Under the pieces are notes generated by a model. That model was not told the origin of the DNA. It did no database searches and saw nothing but the letters and a program-made list of their open reading frames with translations. Below, piece by piece: positions 1-9,176 of a stretch of 64,000 nt of DNA. The position numbers and the translations under genes were made by a program. Source of the stretch: Paucimonas lemoignei (GTDB lineage: Bacteria; Pseudomonadota; Gammaproteobacteria; Burkholderiales; Burkholderiaceae_D); the NCBI RefSeq assembly GCF_004342585.1, contig NZ_SLZQ01000008.1, forward strand, positions 1 to 64,000, given 5' to 3'. Positions within the stretch are counted from its first letter, which is position 1, and each line of letters starts with the position of its first letter.

Positions 1-470
1 CACTTATCGGCTGTTAATTGTTAAAGATCATCCTACCTGCCCCGCTGTGCTTTCAGCGTTGCTGCGAAGCGTCGTGTTCGTCAGCAGCAGAGAAATGAGA
101 TTATGCAGGGCTTTCTTCCTACTGTCAAGACCCGCTGTCAGAAACTGTCGCCACCTTGGTAACTCCTTTTATCTGACGCGTGATCTAAACAGCATCTTCC
201 GACATCCTTTATCTCCACGAAGTTCCAGGCGCGCTATATTGCACTGCCAAATTCTCTTTCCAGCCTGAATCGACTGAACTGAGATTTAACTTCAGGAGAG
301 ATACTGCAAGGAGGACGAAAGACCAACCTACTGCAAACCACTTCTCGCCTTCACCGCTTAATCCGTCTGGTGACGGCAGCAGCGAAGGACACGAATTATG
401 GGGCTTTTGGCATTGGCCGTCTAGGCCTTTGGCAGATATTTTTGAATCTTTTGCTGCCATTGGCAATGTG
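1..470. other. Left-edge stretch with no recognised gene
   Basis: No convincing coding region, RNA gene or repeat is visible here. The short open frames have no plausible ribosome binding site and no family resemblance, and one of them overlaps the end of the ClpP-like gene in another frame. The stretch may contain the downstream untranslated region of the ClpP-like gene. Confidence 0.4.
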
Positions 471-1028
471 TTAAATGTTAATGAGCTTTGCGCCTCGCGG
501 TGGCGAGAAATCGGCGATTTCGTCAATCAAGCCGTATTGAAGCGCCTCTTCTGCTGTAATGAACAGATCGACGAAACGGTGTGCTTCCCAGCGCTCTTCA
601 GGCATGCGGATATATTCCTTCAGGATGCGCTCGATGCGGTCGTCATCCACCTTGAGCGATTGGGTCGCTGCGCTGAGCTGAACGGAAGTGGTCGGCGCGC
701 TGGAGTAGAAGGTTGCCTTATGGATCATGAACGTCGCGCTTCTGGAGGCCTTTCTTTTCTTTGCTGCAAGAAAGATGCTGACAGCAATGGATTGTACGGT
801 GCCTGCGTTATAGGTGGTCAGATCGATCGGCAGTTGTCTCAAGTAATTGTAGAGTGCGATGCCATCGTTAATGATGCCGCCGGTCGACTGCAGCATCAGG
901 TGAAAGCTTTCCACTCCGTCCGATATGGCGCTTGCCATCTGATTCAATACTCTTTGAACGACCGTGTCGTCGATTCTGCCAGCCAGCGTTGCATATATGG
1001 CGTTTTCCGCTTTTTCGTTGGCTTTCAT
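471..1028 (-). CDS. ClpP-like serine protease (stand-alone)
   Basis: This 185-residue protein has the ClpP/crotonase fold pattern of the S14 protease family. The glycine-rich strand QSTGGIINDG near residue 50, the candidate nucleophile in TVQSIAVSIFLAA (about residues 78-90) and the candidate histidine in MIHKATF (about residue 102) match the family layout. A final Asp near DLFITAEEAL is plausible for the triad. Normal ClpP has a Ser-Met-Ala context at the nucleophile; here it is Ser-Ile-Ala. It lacks the usual clpX/lon neighbours, so it resembles the divergent stand-alone ClpP-like proteins of proteobacteria rather than the housekeeping enzyme. A purine-rich AAGGT lies about 8 nt before the ATG. 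The substrate and the ATPase partner are unknown. The family call is solid; activity is inferred. Confidence 0.8.
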   Translation of the reverse strand: MKANEKAENAIYATLAGRIDDTVVQRVLNQMASAISDGVESFHLMLQSTGGIINDGIALYNYLRQLPIDLTTYNAGTVQSIAVSIFLAAKKRKASRSATFMIHKATFYSSAPTTSVQLSAATQSLKVDDDRIERILKEYIRMPEERWEAHRFVDLFITAEEALQYGLIDEIADFSPPRGAKLINI

Positions 1029-1434
1029 CGCTTTACCTTTTTCATCGACAAGCTTTTACACTCGGCTTGCCGTTGATCCCAGGTTACTTCAATATACAGC
1101 GCATATCGGGTAAGGAAATATTGCGGAAACCGAGGTCTTCATGATGAATAGAGCATTCATGAGGATGAAGTGTTCGCTGCACTGCTGATGAAACGATCCT
1201 GCATGTCTATGTTTTATTAGATGCAGTTCGTATGAATCGTGTTTTGACTTTGACGCTTTGCATGCGCTAAATCAGGCATGAGGAATAGCGAATGCAAGCG
1301 CTGGTGCGGACCGGGTATCGTAAGTAAATTTCCTATTGCCACATGTGAAGGTCGGCTAACGGAACCGGCCCGCTTCCGGGCCGGTAAGAGTGCCGACAAA
1401 ACTGTCGGCTAGAGACAAATGCCGCTTGCTTGCG
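1029..1434. other. Intergenic region without recognised gene
   Basis: This stretch separates two minus-strand genes. It should contain the promoter of the ClpP-like gene on its left side and the 3' region of the Q/N-rich gene on its right. Short open frames here lack ribosome binding sites and family features. Confidence 0.4.
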
Positions 1435-1686
1435 TTATTGATTCTGTTGGCCTTGCTTGCTTGAGCTTTGCTGACCTGAGCTCGTGCTGCTTTGACCCTG
1501 GTTCAGGTTCTGGCCTTGGGTTTGGCTCTGGTCCTGATTTTGACCCTGGTTCAGGTTCTGACTTTGGTCCTTGTTTTGACCTTGGTTCAGATTCTGCTGG
1601 CCAGAACTTTGCTGATTCGGGCTTTGCTGGCTTTGACCGCTTTGCTGCCCCATGTTTTGATTTTGCTGGTTATCCTGAATTGCCAT
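1435..1686 (-). CDS. Gln/Asn-rich low-complexity small protein
   Basis: This 83-residue protein is made almost entirely of Gln, Asn, Ser and Gly. An imperfect repeat built on NLNQGQ and DQSQ recurs three times between about residues 32 and 65, and the DNA shows matching direct repeats. A good Shine-Dalgarno (AGGAGA) lies 7 nt upstream of the ATG, which supports a real gene rather than a chance frame. There is no signal peptide, membrane segment, cysteine or double-glycine leader. The composition is prion-like or intrinsically disordered. Similar Q/N-rich small proteins occur in betaproteobacteria with no assigned function. It lies about 360 bp downstream of the HlyD gene on the same strand, but no operon link is evident. 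No function is proposed. Confidence 0.65.
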   Translation of the reverse strand: MAIQDNQQNQNMGQQSGQSQQSPNQQSSGQQNLNQGQNKDQSQNLNQGQNQDQSQTQGQNLNQGQSSTSSGQQSSSKQGQQNQ

Positions 1687-2048
1687 AATCGTCTCCTAAG
1701 ACATATATAACAACACCGGCAAATGACCGGTACATATCGGCACGCATGAGATATGCCAATGTTGGATCGCTGTGTTTTTGTATTGAAAAACCACCCTGAA
1801 CCCGGCGCTTAGACGGATTAGGTGACGTGGCGATGTCCTTGGTGCCATCTGCTTATGTAATTTCTACTTGTAAAACGTACATGGAATAACAAGATAGAGA
1901 CGCGAGCCGCGTAGAAGCTGGTGCAAGAGCGCCATGATCATGCGCAACGCCGGCAAGTTTTAAGTTTTTTATGAAACGTCAGCAATGCTTCCGGATTGCC
2001 ATAACTACGCAGGAGGTCAAATTCCATGGTCTCCAGGTCTTGGCTGAT
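1687..2048. other. Intergenic region without recognised gene
   Basis: This stretch lies between the stop of the HlyD gene and the start of the Q/N-rich gene, both on the minus strand. It must hold the promoter of the Q/N-rich gene and probably the end of the secretion operon transcript. I saw no clear terminator hairpin or coding region. Confidence 0.35.
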
Positions 2049-3428
2049 TTAACCACTGACGTCCCGGAATGGATCTAGCGCCAGGTCGATTAGGCGACGC
2101 TCGCGCACCACCGTCTCGGTAATGGCGGTCATGCCATAACGAAGCGGATATTTGCGGTCACCAATCTGAAAGTAATCGCGTTCGAGCGTGACCCGGCCTT
2201 CGTACACAGGTTGCTTCGTTTCCGGGGATGGCTTGGTCGCTGGCGAGATGTATTCCAGCGTTCCGTTGATCAAGCCGTAACGCTGATAGGGGAAAGCATT
2301 GAATTTCAATTTGACTGGCAAGCCTTCTTTAAGAAAAGCCCTGTCGTGCTCCGCGATTTCGACTTTGACAATCGGCTTTGCTTCTTTAGGAGCAATTCCG
2401 CCCAGTGGCGCATTCGCGGCGATCTTGTCGCCCGGCTGGGTAGAAGTGACATCGGTGACGACGCCATCCACAGGCGCGATAATCAGGAGAAAATTATCCT
2501 TGTCGATATTCTCGAACTTGATCCGTCGCGCCGCGTCGGCAACCAGGCGGGCTGTCTGCAGTTGCAGGCGCAGCTTTTCCTCGACATTGGCGACTTCGCG
2601 CTCCGCCGCTTCCTGCTGCAACCGCAGGCTGGTCAGTTGCTGACCGCTGGTTTCGAGTTGCGACTTTGCCTGTGTGGACTCCAGGCTTTGCCGCGCGCTC
2701 AGTTCGCTGACGCGTGATTGCGCCACGCGCAAGGCGTTTTCGGCCGCCTGCAAGGCATTCTTCTTGGACTCGACCTGCAATTGCGATACGCCGCCTCCGC
2801 CTGGCATGGCGAACAGGCGCTGGAACTTGTCGGCTTCGAGCTTGGCCGCGTCGCGCGCGCGGCGGGCTTCGTCTACGTTGGCGCGGGCTTCCTGCAATTG
2901 CGCCTGCTGTCCCTGGGCCAGCTTGCTGGTACCCTCGGCCAGGCGCTGCCGATGCTGGCGTTCTTCGACTGCTACAGCCTCCTTGAGTGCATCGGCGCGA
3001 CGCTGCAAGAGCGCCTTCTTTTCCGGGAACTCGCGCCATTCGCGCTCGGCGGCTTCCAGCTTGAGCTGGGCATCCAGCGCATTGGTGGCGGCTTCGATGG
3101 CGCCGCGCGCGTTCAGGCGCGCCATGACATCGCCCTTGAGCACCGGCTGCCCTTCGGCGATATAGATATTGGCAAGTTCGCCGTCGATCGGCGCATAGAA
3201 GCGCCGCACCTCCGACTTCGGCCACAAGGTGCCTTGCGCAGTCACGACGACGTCGGCGTGGCCGAAAAAGGACCATAGCAACGCCACGACGATCAGCGCC
3301 GCCATGGCCAGTACGGCGGCATGGATATAGCGCGACGGTTCGGCAGTCAGGATGGCGATGCCTTCGGCGCTATGGTCTTCCAGCGCTTCAGTGAGCGGCT
3401 TCAGACGGCTGCTGCTGTTGTTCGCCAT
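2049..3428 (-). CDS. HlyD-family periplasmic adaptor of type I secretion
   Basis: This 459-residue membrane fusion protein would link an inner membrane ABC exporter to an outer membrane channel. It has a cytoplasmic N-terminus, one transmembrane helix near residues 36-56, a lipoyl half-motif (YAPIDGELANIYI followed by EGQPVLKGDVM), a long Ala/Glu/Arg/Gln-rich coiled coil (about 115-300), the second lipoyl half (IIAPVDGVV) and a C-terminal beta-barrel ending in RYGMTAITETVVRER, typical of HlyD/NHLM-type adaptors. Its start lies inside the upstream FHA gene (41-nt overlap), implying translational coupling. The natural partners are the TolC-like lipoprotein two genes upstream and the C39 ABC exporter at 28.3-31.3 kb, because no other exporter is encoded in this operon. 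Confidence 0.92.
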   Translation of the reverse strand: MANNSSSRLKPLTEALEDHSAEGIAILTAEPSRYIHAAVLAMAALIVVALLWSFFGHADVVVTAQGTLWPKSEVRRFYAPIDGELANIYIAEGQPVLKGDVMARLNARGAIEAATNALDAQLKLEAAEREWREFPEKKALLQRRADALKEAVAVEERQHRQRLAEGTSKLAQGQQAQLQEARANVDEARRARDAAKLEADKFQRLFAMPGGGGVSQLQVESKKNALQAAENALRVAQSRVSELSARQSLESTQAKSQLETSGQQLTSLRLQQEAAEREVANVEEKLRLQLQTARLVADAARRIKFENIDKDNFLLIIAPVDGVVTDVTSTQPGDKIAANAPLGGIAPKEAKPIVKVEIAEHDRAFLKEGLPVKLKFNAFPYQRYGLINGTLEYISPATKPSPETKQPVYEGRVTLERDYFQIGDRKYPLRYGMTAITETVVRERRLIDLALDPFRDVSG

Positions 3429-5190
3429 TGGCGGACTCTCCTTTCGCTTTCTGGCCGCTGACCAGCGCCAGCTTGCGCACGTGGCTCAATGACTGCGCGT
3501 ACTGGTCGCGGAATTCCGGAACATAGGATGAAATCGTATTGAAGGCCTGCTGGTGGCCAAGCGTGTCATCGTCCCATTGCTTGAGCAGGCGGCGGATGCG
3601 TTCATCGTCCACCTGATCACGCACCGGCTGATCCGCGCCTCCGCGTGCCACGACGAATTGTTCCAGCTGACCGACCCATTGCAATTCATCCAGCAGCGGC
3701 TGGACGTCGGCATTGTGGCGCGCCTGCTGCTTCATCTGCGCCAGCAAGGCATCGGCACCCTGGAACTGGTGAGCATGCAGCTGCGCCTGCCATTGCGGGA
3801 CGCGCGCCTTGAGCAGGGCTTCGGTGCCGAGCGCTTTCAGCTTGGCCTGCTCCGGCTTGCGGGCGAGATAGCGGGCGGCGGCATCGGCGGCCTGGGCGTA
3901 GTGACCGTCGGCCAGCATGCTGCGCACCTCCCGTTCCGGATCGTTGGAGAGATAGGCGCCGACGGCGATCAGCAGCAAGATTGCAGCCAGTGCCGGCATG
4001 CGCCACCACTTTTTTCCCATGCCGAGATGACGCTCGCCGCCGCTGAAGGCATCGGCCAGCTCGCCCGCGAATATCGCCAGTTTGCCGCGACGCCCCTGTT
4101 TTTCGGGCAAGGCAGGGGCCGGGCCATTGGCGGCATCGCCGTTGCCGGCTTGCTGCGCATCGCGATTGATATCGTCATCGCGGCGCTGGACATGGTCGAC
4201 GCAAAAAATGTCGAGAAAGGAACCGGCCGCCGCAACGAACGTCGTCTTGTCCGTGTCTCCCGCGGCCGCCGCAGCCGTGGGCGCACCCGGGTTCGCCGCC
4301 ATCGGCGGAGACGTATCCGAGGTGCCGGCGGTCGCGCCAGTTTCCTTCGTCCCGGATTTGACCTGGATTGGCGCCTTGGCGGCGGCAGAAGCGACAAGAC
4401 CTGTTACGGCAGCGCTTCGCAGGGCCGCGTCCAGTCTGGTCACCGTCGGCTCCAGCGTCGCCGCATCCTTTTGCACACTGAGCTTATAGACGAAATGATG
4501 GCCGCCGATAGCCAGCACATCGTCATCCTGCAGAGGAACGGCATGTTCATCCAGTCGCTTGCCGTTGACGAAGGTGCCGTTGGTGCTGCCGAGATCTTCG
4601 ATATAGGGTTGCCCACCCTTGATGAAAATATGGGCGTGCCGGCGCGAGAGGTAATTTACCTGTTCGGGATGATCCAGCTTGTATCGGGAAAATACATCGT
4701 CGGTCTTGCTGATCAAAAAAGGAAAGCGTGAAATGACGATGGGTTGCAATCCAAGGTCGCCACGCTCCGGGCTCAGCGTCAGGCTAAGTATCCGCGCACT
4801 GCGCACCGCCGAGCCTTCGGCTTGCTGCAGCTTGACGCGGTAGGACAACCGGCCGGCAAAGCAGATTTCGTCCCCCTCATGCAGGCGCGTGATTTTCTGG
4901 TTGATGCTGACGCCATTGACCGTGGTGCCGTTTTTACTGTCCAGGTCGGCGATATACACAGCTCCCGATTCGATAAAGATCCTGGCGTGGCGCCGCGACA
5001 GGTCGGACACCGCCTGCGGCGGATAGGAATCGAACGGCGCTTCGGTACGGCCGATGGCGAACAGGTTATCGTCGATGCGAATCTCACCCAGATCAGGATG
5101 AGAAATGGGTAGCAGGACGATAGCACTGGTCTGCCGATGCGGCAGGTCGGCGCGTGCCGCATTGTTGAGGGCAATGGTCGGCTGTGCCAT
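3388..5190 (-). CDS. Double-FHA-domain membrane protein
   Basis: This 600-residue protein carries two forkhead-associated domains that should bind phosphothreonine. The first (about residues 30-115) has IGRTE, LSRRHARI and SKNGTTVNG; the second (about 150-240) has LSRRHAHI and STNGTFVNG. A low-complexity Ala/Thr/Pro linker is followed by a single transmembrane segment near residue 400 (MPALAAILLLIAVGAYL) and a roughly 180-residue helical, Gln-rich and probably periplasmic region. The FHA domains therefore face the cytoplasm. The gene sits between the OM channel gene (12-nt gap) and the HlyD gene (overlap). The most economical reading is a phospho-dependent scaffold that attaches the secretion apparatus to the Ser/Thr kinases encoded at 11.0-20.5 kb. 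The partner assignment is inference. Confidence 0.88.
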   Translation of the reverse strand: MAQPTIALNNAARADLPHRQTSAIVLLPISHPDLGEIRIDDNLFAIGRTEAPFDSYPPQAVSDLSRRHARIFIESGAVYIADLDSKNGTTVNGVSINQKITRLHEGDEICFAGRLSYRVKLQQAEGSAVRSARILSLTLSPERGDLGLQPIVISRFPFLISKTDDVFSRYKLDHPEQVNYLSRRHAHIFIKGGQPYIEDLGSTNGTFVNGKRLDEHAVPLQDDDVLAIGGHHFVYKLSVQKDAATLEPTVTRLDAALRSAAVTGLVASAAAKAPIQVKSGTKETGATAGTSDTSPPMAANPGAPTAAAAAGDTDKTTFVAAAGSFLDIFCVDHVQRRDDDINRDAQQAGNGDAANGPAPALPEKQGRRGKLAIFAGELADAFSGGERHLGMGKKWWRMPALAAILLLIAVGAYLSNDPEREVRSMLADGHYAQAADAAARYLARKPEQAKLKALGTEALLKARVPQWQAQLHAHQFQGADALLAQMKQQARHNADVQPLLDELQWVGQLEQFVVARGGADQPVRDQVDDERIRRLLKQWDDDTLGHQQAFNTISSYVPEFRDQYAQSLSHVRKLALVSGQKAKGESANGEQQQQPSEAAH

Positions 5191-5201
5191 GCAATTCCCG
5201 C

Positions 5202-6623
5202 CTACCTGCTTTTGACGGCATCGCCCGATGCCTCGTTGGCGACTTCGACGGTTGGCCAGCCGCCGCCGAGGGCCTTGTACAGCGTCACGGTATCCGACAG
5301 CAATTGCTGGTGATTAGCCAGCAGCGCAAGCTGCGCCCCCAGCAGCGAGCGCTCGGTTTCGAAAAGCTCGAGCTGCGACACCAGGCCTTCCTTGAGTTGC
5401 GCCTGAATTTGCGCGGCGACCACGTTCAGGCTATCCACTTGCTGTTGCAGCTCTATCCGCTGCTTTTTATGGGAATCCAGATTGACCAGGGCGTTTTCGA
5501 CTTCTTCGAAGGCTCCCATGACGGTACGCCGGTATTCCTGTTGCGCCACCTCCCCTTGCGCTTCGCTGGTCTTGATGCGCGCTTTCACTCCGGAATCAAA
5601 GATCGGGAAATTGATGCTTGGCAGAAGGCCAAGCGTGAAGGACTTGAGCAGGCTGCCAAGTCCGAAACTGGCCGTGCCGCCACGGCCAGTCAAGCTGACC
5701 GAAGGCAGCTGGGCCAGCTTGGCTTGCCCCACCAGGTCGTACGCCGACAACACCCGGTATTCGGCAGCGACGATATCGGGACGGCGCTTGAGCAGATCCG
5801 AAGGCAGGCCGGCCGGCACCGGCGGCAATTGCACCTTTTGCTGCAGCTGGCCGGTCGGCAGATTGAATTCGCCTGCCGGCACGCCCAGCAAGGTGGATAG
5901 TGCATTGCCGGCGAGTTTGCGCAAGCGATCCAGTTCCAGCAGATCATTGCTCAGCCTATTGATCTCGGCGCGCTGCTGCAGCACCCGCGTTTGCGGCACC
6001 AGGCCATTCTGCAGCATGGCTTCAAAGGTCGACAAAATCTGGCGGTTTTTGTCCAGCGTCTTTTTTTGCTGAGCGATCTGTTCGTCGAATTGGAGGATCT
6101 GGAAATAGGTCGTGGCGACATCCGATACCAGCGTCAGATAGCCGGCGCGCCAGTCGGCTTCCGTCGCGCGGTATTCAGCGGTCTGGGCCTGCGCGCCCTT
6201 TTCCACTTTTCCCCAGATGTCGATATCCCAATTGACCTGGGTGCCGAGATTGAATTGCTTGGAAAACTTCTGGCCCGTGCTTTTTTCGAAACTGGCGCCG
6301 GCGCCGGCTTCCAGTGTCGGCAAGGCGCCTGCTCTCGCCTCGCCGATCTGGGCCTGCGCCACGCGAATGCGCGACGCGAGAACCTTGACGTCGAAGTTGC
6401 CGGCAATGGCGCGCTCCACCAATGAATCCAGCACAGGGTCCTGGAATTCCTTCCACCACTCGGGTGAAATCGCTGCCGGCGCCGTGACGGTCGCTTCGGC
6501 TTGCTGCGATTGCGACCAGCCCGTCTTGACCGGCGCTTCCGGCTGACGGTAGGCTGGCATGCTGACATCGGCGCATGCGGCCAGCATCACGATGCATGCG
6601 CTGCTGGATAAGAGCGTCCTCAT
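5202..6623 (-). CDS. TolC/NodT-type outer membrane efflux lipoprotein
   Basis: This 473-residue protein is an outer membrane channel-tunnel subunit of the RND/T1SS factor family. Its N-terminus (MRTLLSSSACIVMLAACADVS) carries a lipobox with Cys after LAA, so it should be lipidated. Two outer membrane efflux repeats follow, with signatures such as DIWGKVEKGAQ near residue 130 and FDSGVKARIKTSEAQ near residue 345. I chose the ATG at 6623 because it starts at the lipoprotein signal and overlaps the stop of the upstream FHA-GAF-HD-GYP gene by ATGA. A longer upstream extension would bury the signal peptide. In this operon it is the outer membrane exit duct for the HlyD adaptor and, by inference, for the C39 exporter at 28.3 kb. 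Confidence 0.92.
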   Translation of the reverse strand: MRTLLSSSACIVMLAACADVSMPAYRQPEAPVKTGWSQSQQAEATVTAPAAISPEWWKEFQDPVLDSLVERAIAGNFDVKVLASRIRVAQAQIGEARAGALPTLEAGAGASFEKSTGQKFSKQFNLGTQVNWDIDIWGKVEKGAQAQTAEYRATEADWRAGYLTLVSDVATTYFQILQFDEQIAQQKKTLDKNRQILSTFEAMLQNGLVPQTRVLQQRAEINRLSNDLLELDRLRKLAGNALSTLLGVPAGEFNLPTGQLQQKVQLPPVPAGLPSDLLKRRPDIVAAEYRVLSAYDLVGQAKLAQLPSVSLTGRGGTASFGLGSLLKSFTLGLLPSINFPIFDSGVKARIKTSEAQGEVAQQEYRRTVMGAFEEVENALVNLDSHKKQRIELQQQVDSLNVVAAQIQAQLKEGLVSQLELFETERSLLGAQLALLANHQQLLSDTVTLYKALGGGWPTVEVANEASGDAVKSR

Positions 6624-8563
6624 GCCGCCGCCCATGCCTTGGATTCGACAAAGACATTGAATAGGCGCGGGTCGAGATGCCCGGCCCGGCACTCGAGCCA
6701 CATCAGGTCAATCGCCTGCTCCACCGGAACCGACTTCTTGTACGGCCGATCCGCCGCGGTGAGCGCATCGTAGATATCGCAAATCGTCAGCATGCGCGTT
6801 TGCACGCAAATCTGGTCACCCTTCAGTCCCATCGGGTAGCCGGAACCATCCAGCTTTTCGTGATGCCCGTGCGCAATGGACGGCACGCCGGCGAGGTCGT
6901 TGGTCCAGGGAATCAGGATGAGGAAGGAATAGGAGTCGACGACATGCTCCTCGATCTGCTTGCGCTCGTCCGCGGTCAGGCAGCCTTTCGTGATGCTCAG
7001 AGCGAGAAATTCATCCTTGCTCAGCAGCGGCGTGGTATTGCAGTTGTGTTCCGGATAGGCGTAATCCAGTACCTCGCGCAATTCCCCGGTATCCTCGGTC
7101 ACGGAAATGGCAGGCTCATTGGCTCGATGGATCGTCTCCAGGAAGCCGTCGAGGCGAGCGGATTCCTGCGCCAGCTCTTGCTCGATACGCTCCTTCTCGG
7201 CACGGAAGGCCGCCATGCTCAAGCCGCGCTCCATATGCAGCTCGGTCAGGCGGCGCCAGGCCTCGCGCTCCAGGCAGGCGCGCGCGTGGCGAAAGCGCTG
7301 TTCCAGCATGCGCATATCGGCATGATGCAGCTTTTTCTCCTTGCGCAATACATGTTCACGCACACCAACCTTGCCGAAATCGTGCAGCAGCGCGGCGTAA
7401 CGGATTTCGCGCAACTGGTCCTTGGTAAAGCTAATCTGCCGCATTTCCGGACTGTCGGCACGATCGACGGCGGCGGCAAAGTGCTCGGCATAGGCCGCCA
7501 CGCGGAATGAGTGGCCGGCGGTCACCGGGTCGCGTTCCTCGATGGCTTGCACCGAGGCGCGCACGAAACCGTCCAGCAAGCGTTCGATATCGGAATACAA
7601 CTGGAAGTTTTTCAGGGCAACCGCCGCTTCGGCGCATACCCCGGTGAGCATTTCCAGGTCCTGTTCCTTGAAGGCATACGGGTCGGACGAGGTATCGACC
7701 TGGATGAGACCCAGGCACTCGCCTTCAAGCAGGAGAGGCACGCACATCACGCTGCGTATCGCCTGGGAGATGATGGATTCCTGCGTGCCGAAATGACGGT
7801 CGGCCAGCGTATCGACGGAAAGAATGGCTTGCTTCTTGTTGACGACCTCGTTGACGATCGTATGCGAGATGCGCACCCGCTCCGGGTCTTCGATGGTGCC
7901 GTCGCGCCGGCGCGCCGCCACCGGCACCAGCGTATCGCCCTCGCTTTTCTTCAGCAGGATAAAGGCGCGTTCGGCCAGTGGAAAAAGATCGAAAATGAAA
8001 TTCATGATCTTTTCCGTCAGCGTGGCGCGATCGGTCACGGCGCCCAATGCGATGCCGACCTGGGCCATGGCGTGCAGCTTGCGCACCAGTCTTTGCATAT
8101 CCGTCTGGCTGGCATCGCGACTCGGCTGCATGGTTTGCGCATACTGCGTGGCATCGACCATCTTGGTGATGATGGTCGGCAAGCTTTCCTGCGCCGGGAC
8201 GATCAGTGAGTGGAATACCATTTGCGCAGCTGGCACCGACACCTCGTCGCCGTCGTGCAAGGCTCGCCATTCGCCCGGAGCCAGGCGGTTGCCCAGGACA
8301 TAGGTGCCATTGAAGGAATGCAGGTCTTCTATATAGTAGGTATCGCCGCGTCGCAGGATGCGGGCATGGCGCCGGCTGATGGTATGCTCGGGAATGCAGA
8401 GAAACTTGTCGGCTTCGAGAGAGTCCTGAAGTTCACGACCGATCACGACTTCGTCGTGCAGCGGAAATACCGACGACTTCACCGTACCGGCGCCCGTCAC
8501 CTCAAGGTAGGCCATGACCGCACCCTGCTGGTTTTGTATCCGTGTCCGCGTCGTGGTATCCAT
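6620..8563 (-). CDS. FHA-GAF-HD-GYP signalling protein
   Basis: This protein of about 647 residues combines three signalling modules. An N-terminal FHA domain (about 20-100; IGREL, ISRRHARI, SFNGTYVLGN) should read phosphothreonine. A GAF domain (about 165-325) should sense a small ligand. A C-terminal HD-GYP domain (about 335-640) shows HSFRVAAYAE, the metal-binding ALLHDFGKVG and HHEKLDGSGYP, as in cyclic-di-GMP phosphodiesterases. Between HD and GYP there is an unusual insert of about 100 extra residues with coiled-coil character. The start at 8563 is favoured by AAGGA 7 nt upstream; in-frame starts exist at 8569 and 8620. It is the first gene of the secretion operon, coupled to the OM channel gene by ATGA. 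It may connect c-di-GMP and kinase signals to secretion. Confidence 0.9.
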   Translation of the reverse strand: MDTTTRTRIQNQQGAVMAYLEVTGAGTVKSSVFPLHDEVVIGRELQDSLEADKFLCIPEHTISRRHARILRRGDTYYIEDLHSFNGTYVLGNRLAPGEWRALHDGDEVSVPAAQMVFHSLIVPAQESLPTIITKMVDATQYAQTMQPSRDASQTDMQRLVRKLHAMAQVGIALGAVTDRATLTEKIMNFIFDLFPLAERAFILLKKSEGDTLVPVAARRRDGTIEDPERVRISHTIVNEVVNKKQAILSVDTLADRHFGTQESIISQAIRSVMCVPLLLEGECLGLIQVDTSSDPYAFKEQDLEMLTGVCAEAAVALKNFQLYSDIERLLDGFVRASVQAIEERDPVTAGHSFRVAAYAEHFAAAVDRADSPEMRQISFTKDQLREIRYAALLHDFGKVGVREHVLRKEKKLHHADMRMLEQRFRHARACLEREAWRRLTELHMERGLSMAAFRAEKERIEQELAQESARLDGFLETIHRANEPAISVTEDTGELREVLDYAYPEHNCNTTPLLSKDEFLALSITKGCLTADERKQIEEHVVDSYSFLILIPWTNDLAGVPSIAHGHHEKLDGSGYPMGLKGDQICVQTRMLTICDIYDALTAADRPYKKSVPVEQAIDLMWLECRAGHLDPRLFNVFVESKAWAAA

Positions 8564-8719
8564 TTCCATATCCTTAGCCCTCGCGCGCATTTGCCGATGC
8601 GGCAGCCGCGCGGAGAACATCGAGGCTTCGACCGTTGCTCAAAACGCCAGTTCCGGCATAGCGCTGCCTCGAATCATTCAATTAACTCATCAAAGGCATC
8701 CACCAGTATTCAGTGCGTA

Positions 8720-9151
8720 CTATTTGACGGTAATCGTTATCTTCCTGGAATAGACAGGTGGGTTATGGGGGATATGCTTGTCGTCGCCCATCAGTAATTG
8801 CAAGGTGTGCTTACCGGGCGGTAATTCGATCATCGTCTCCGTCTCGCCGGTGCCGAAATGAAGATGGTTGCGGTCGGACGGAATGGGCTCGTCCATCGAT
8901 GGCAACGGGGTATCGATCAGCAGGTGATGATGACCGGTATTCGGAAACTTCACGTCTTTCGGCGCGACGCCCATGTTACGCAAGCCGAACCAGACGCGAA
9001 ACGGCTTGCCGGCTTCAATCACTTCGCCATTGTTGGGCCAGCCGATGTACACCTCGGCATTGCGCGGCGCCGGCGTCTCTCCGGCAAAAGCAAAGGCGCA
9101 CAGCACGAGCCCCGAAAGCGATACCACTAAACGCTGGCAGATGGAAAACAT
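8720..9151 (-). CDS. DUF4399 secreted protein, copy 1
   Basis: This 143-residue protein has a Sec signal peptide (MFSICQRLVVSLSGLVLCAFAFA) and one DUF4399 domain. Family hallmarks are WPNNGEVI, FRVWFGLRNMGVAP, the strongly conserved NTGHHHLLID, RNHLHFGTGETET and LPPGKHTLQLLMGD. The function of DUF4399 is not known; it is usually a single periplasmic beta-sandwich domain. The start at 9151 has GGAGG 6 nt upstream; a start 12 nt further up lacks this spacing. It forms a tandem pair with the gene at 9177-9611 (25-nt gap), clearly a duplication. The His-rich loop might bind metal, but this is speculation. Confidence 0.85.
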   Translation of the reverse strand: MFSICQRLVVSLSGLVLCAFAFAGETPAPRNAEVYIGWPNNGEVIEAGKPFRVWFGLRNMGVAPKDVKFPNTGHHHLLIDTPLPSMDEPIPSDRNHLHFGTGETETMIELPPGKHTLQLLMGDDKHIPHNPPVYSRKITITVK

Positions 9152-9176
9152 AGCAGCCTCCACTAGGTCGGCATGA

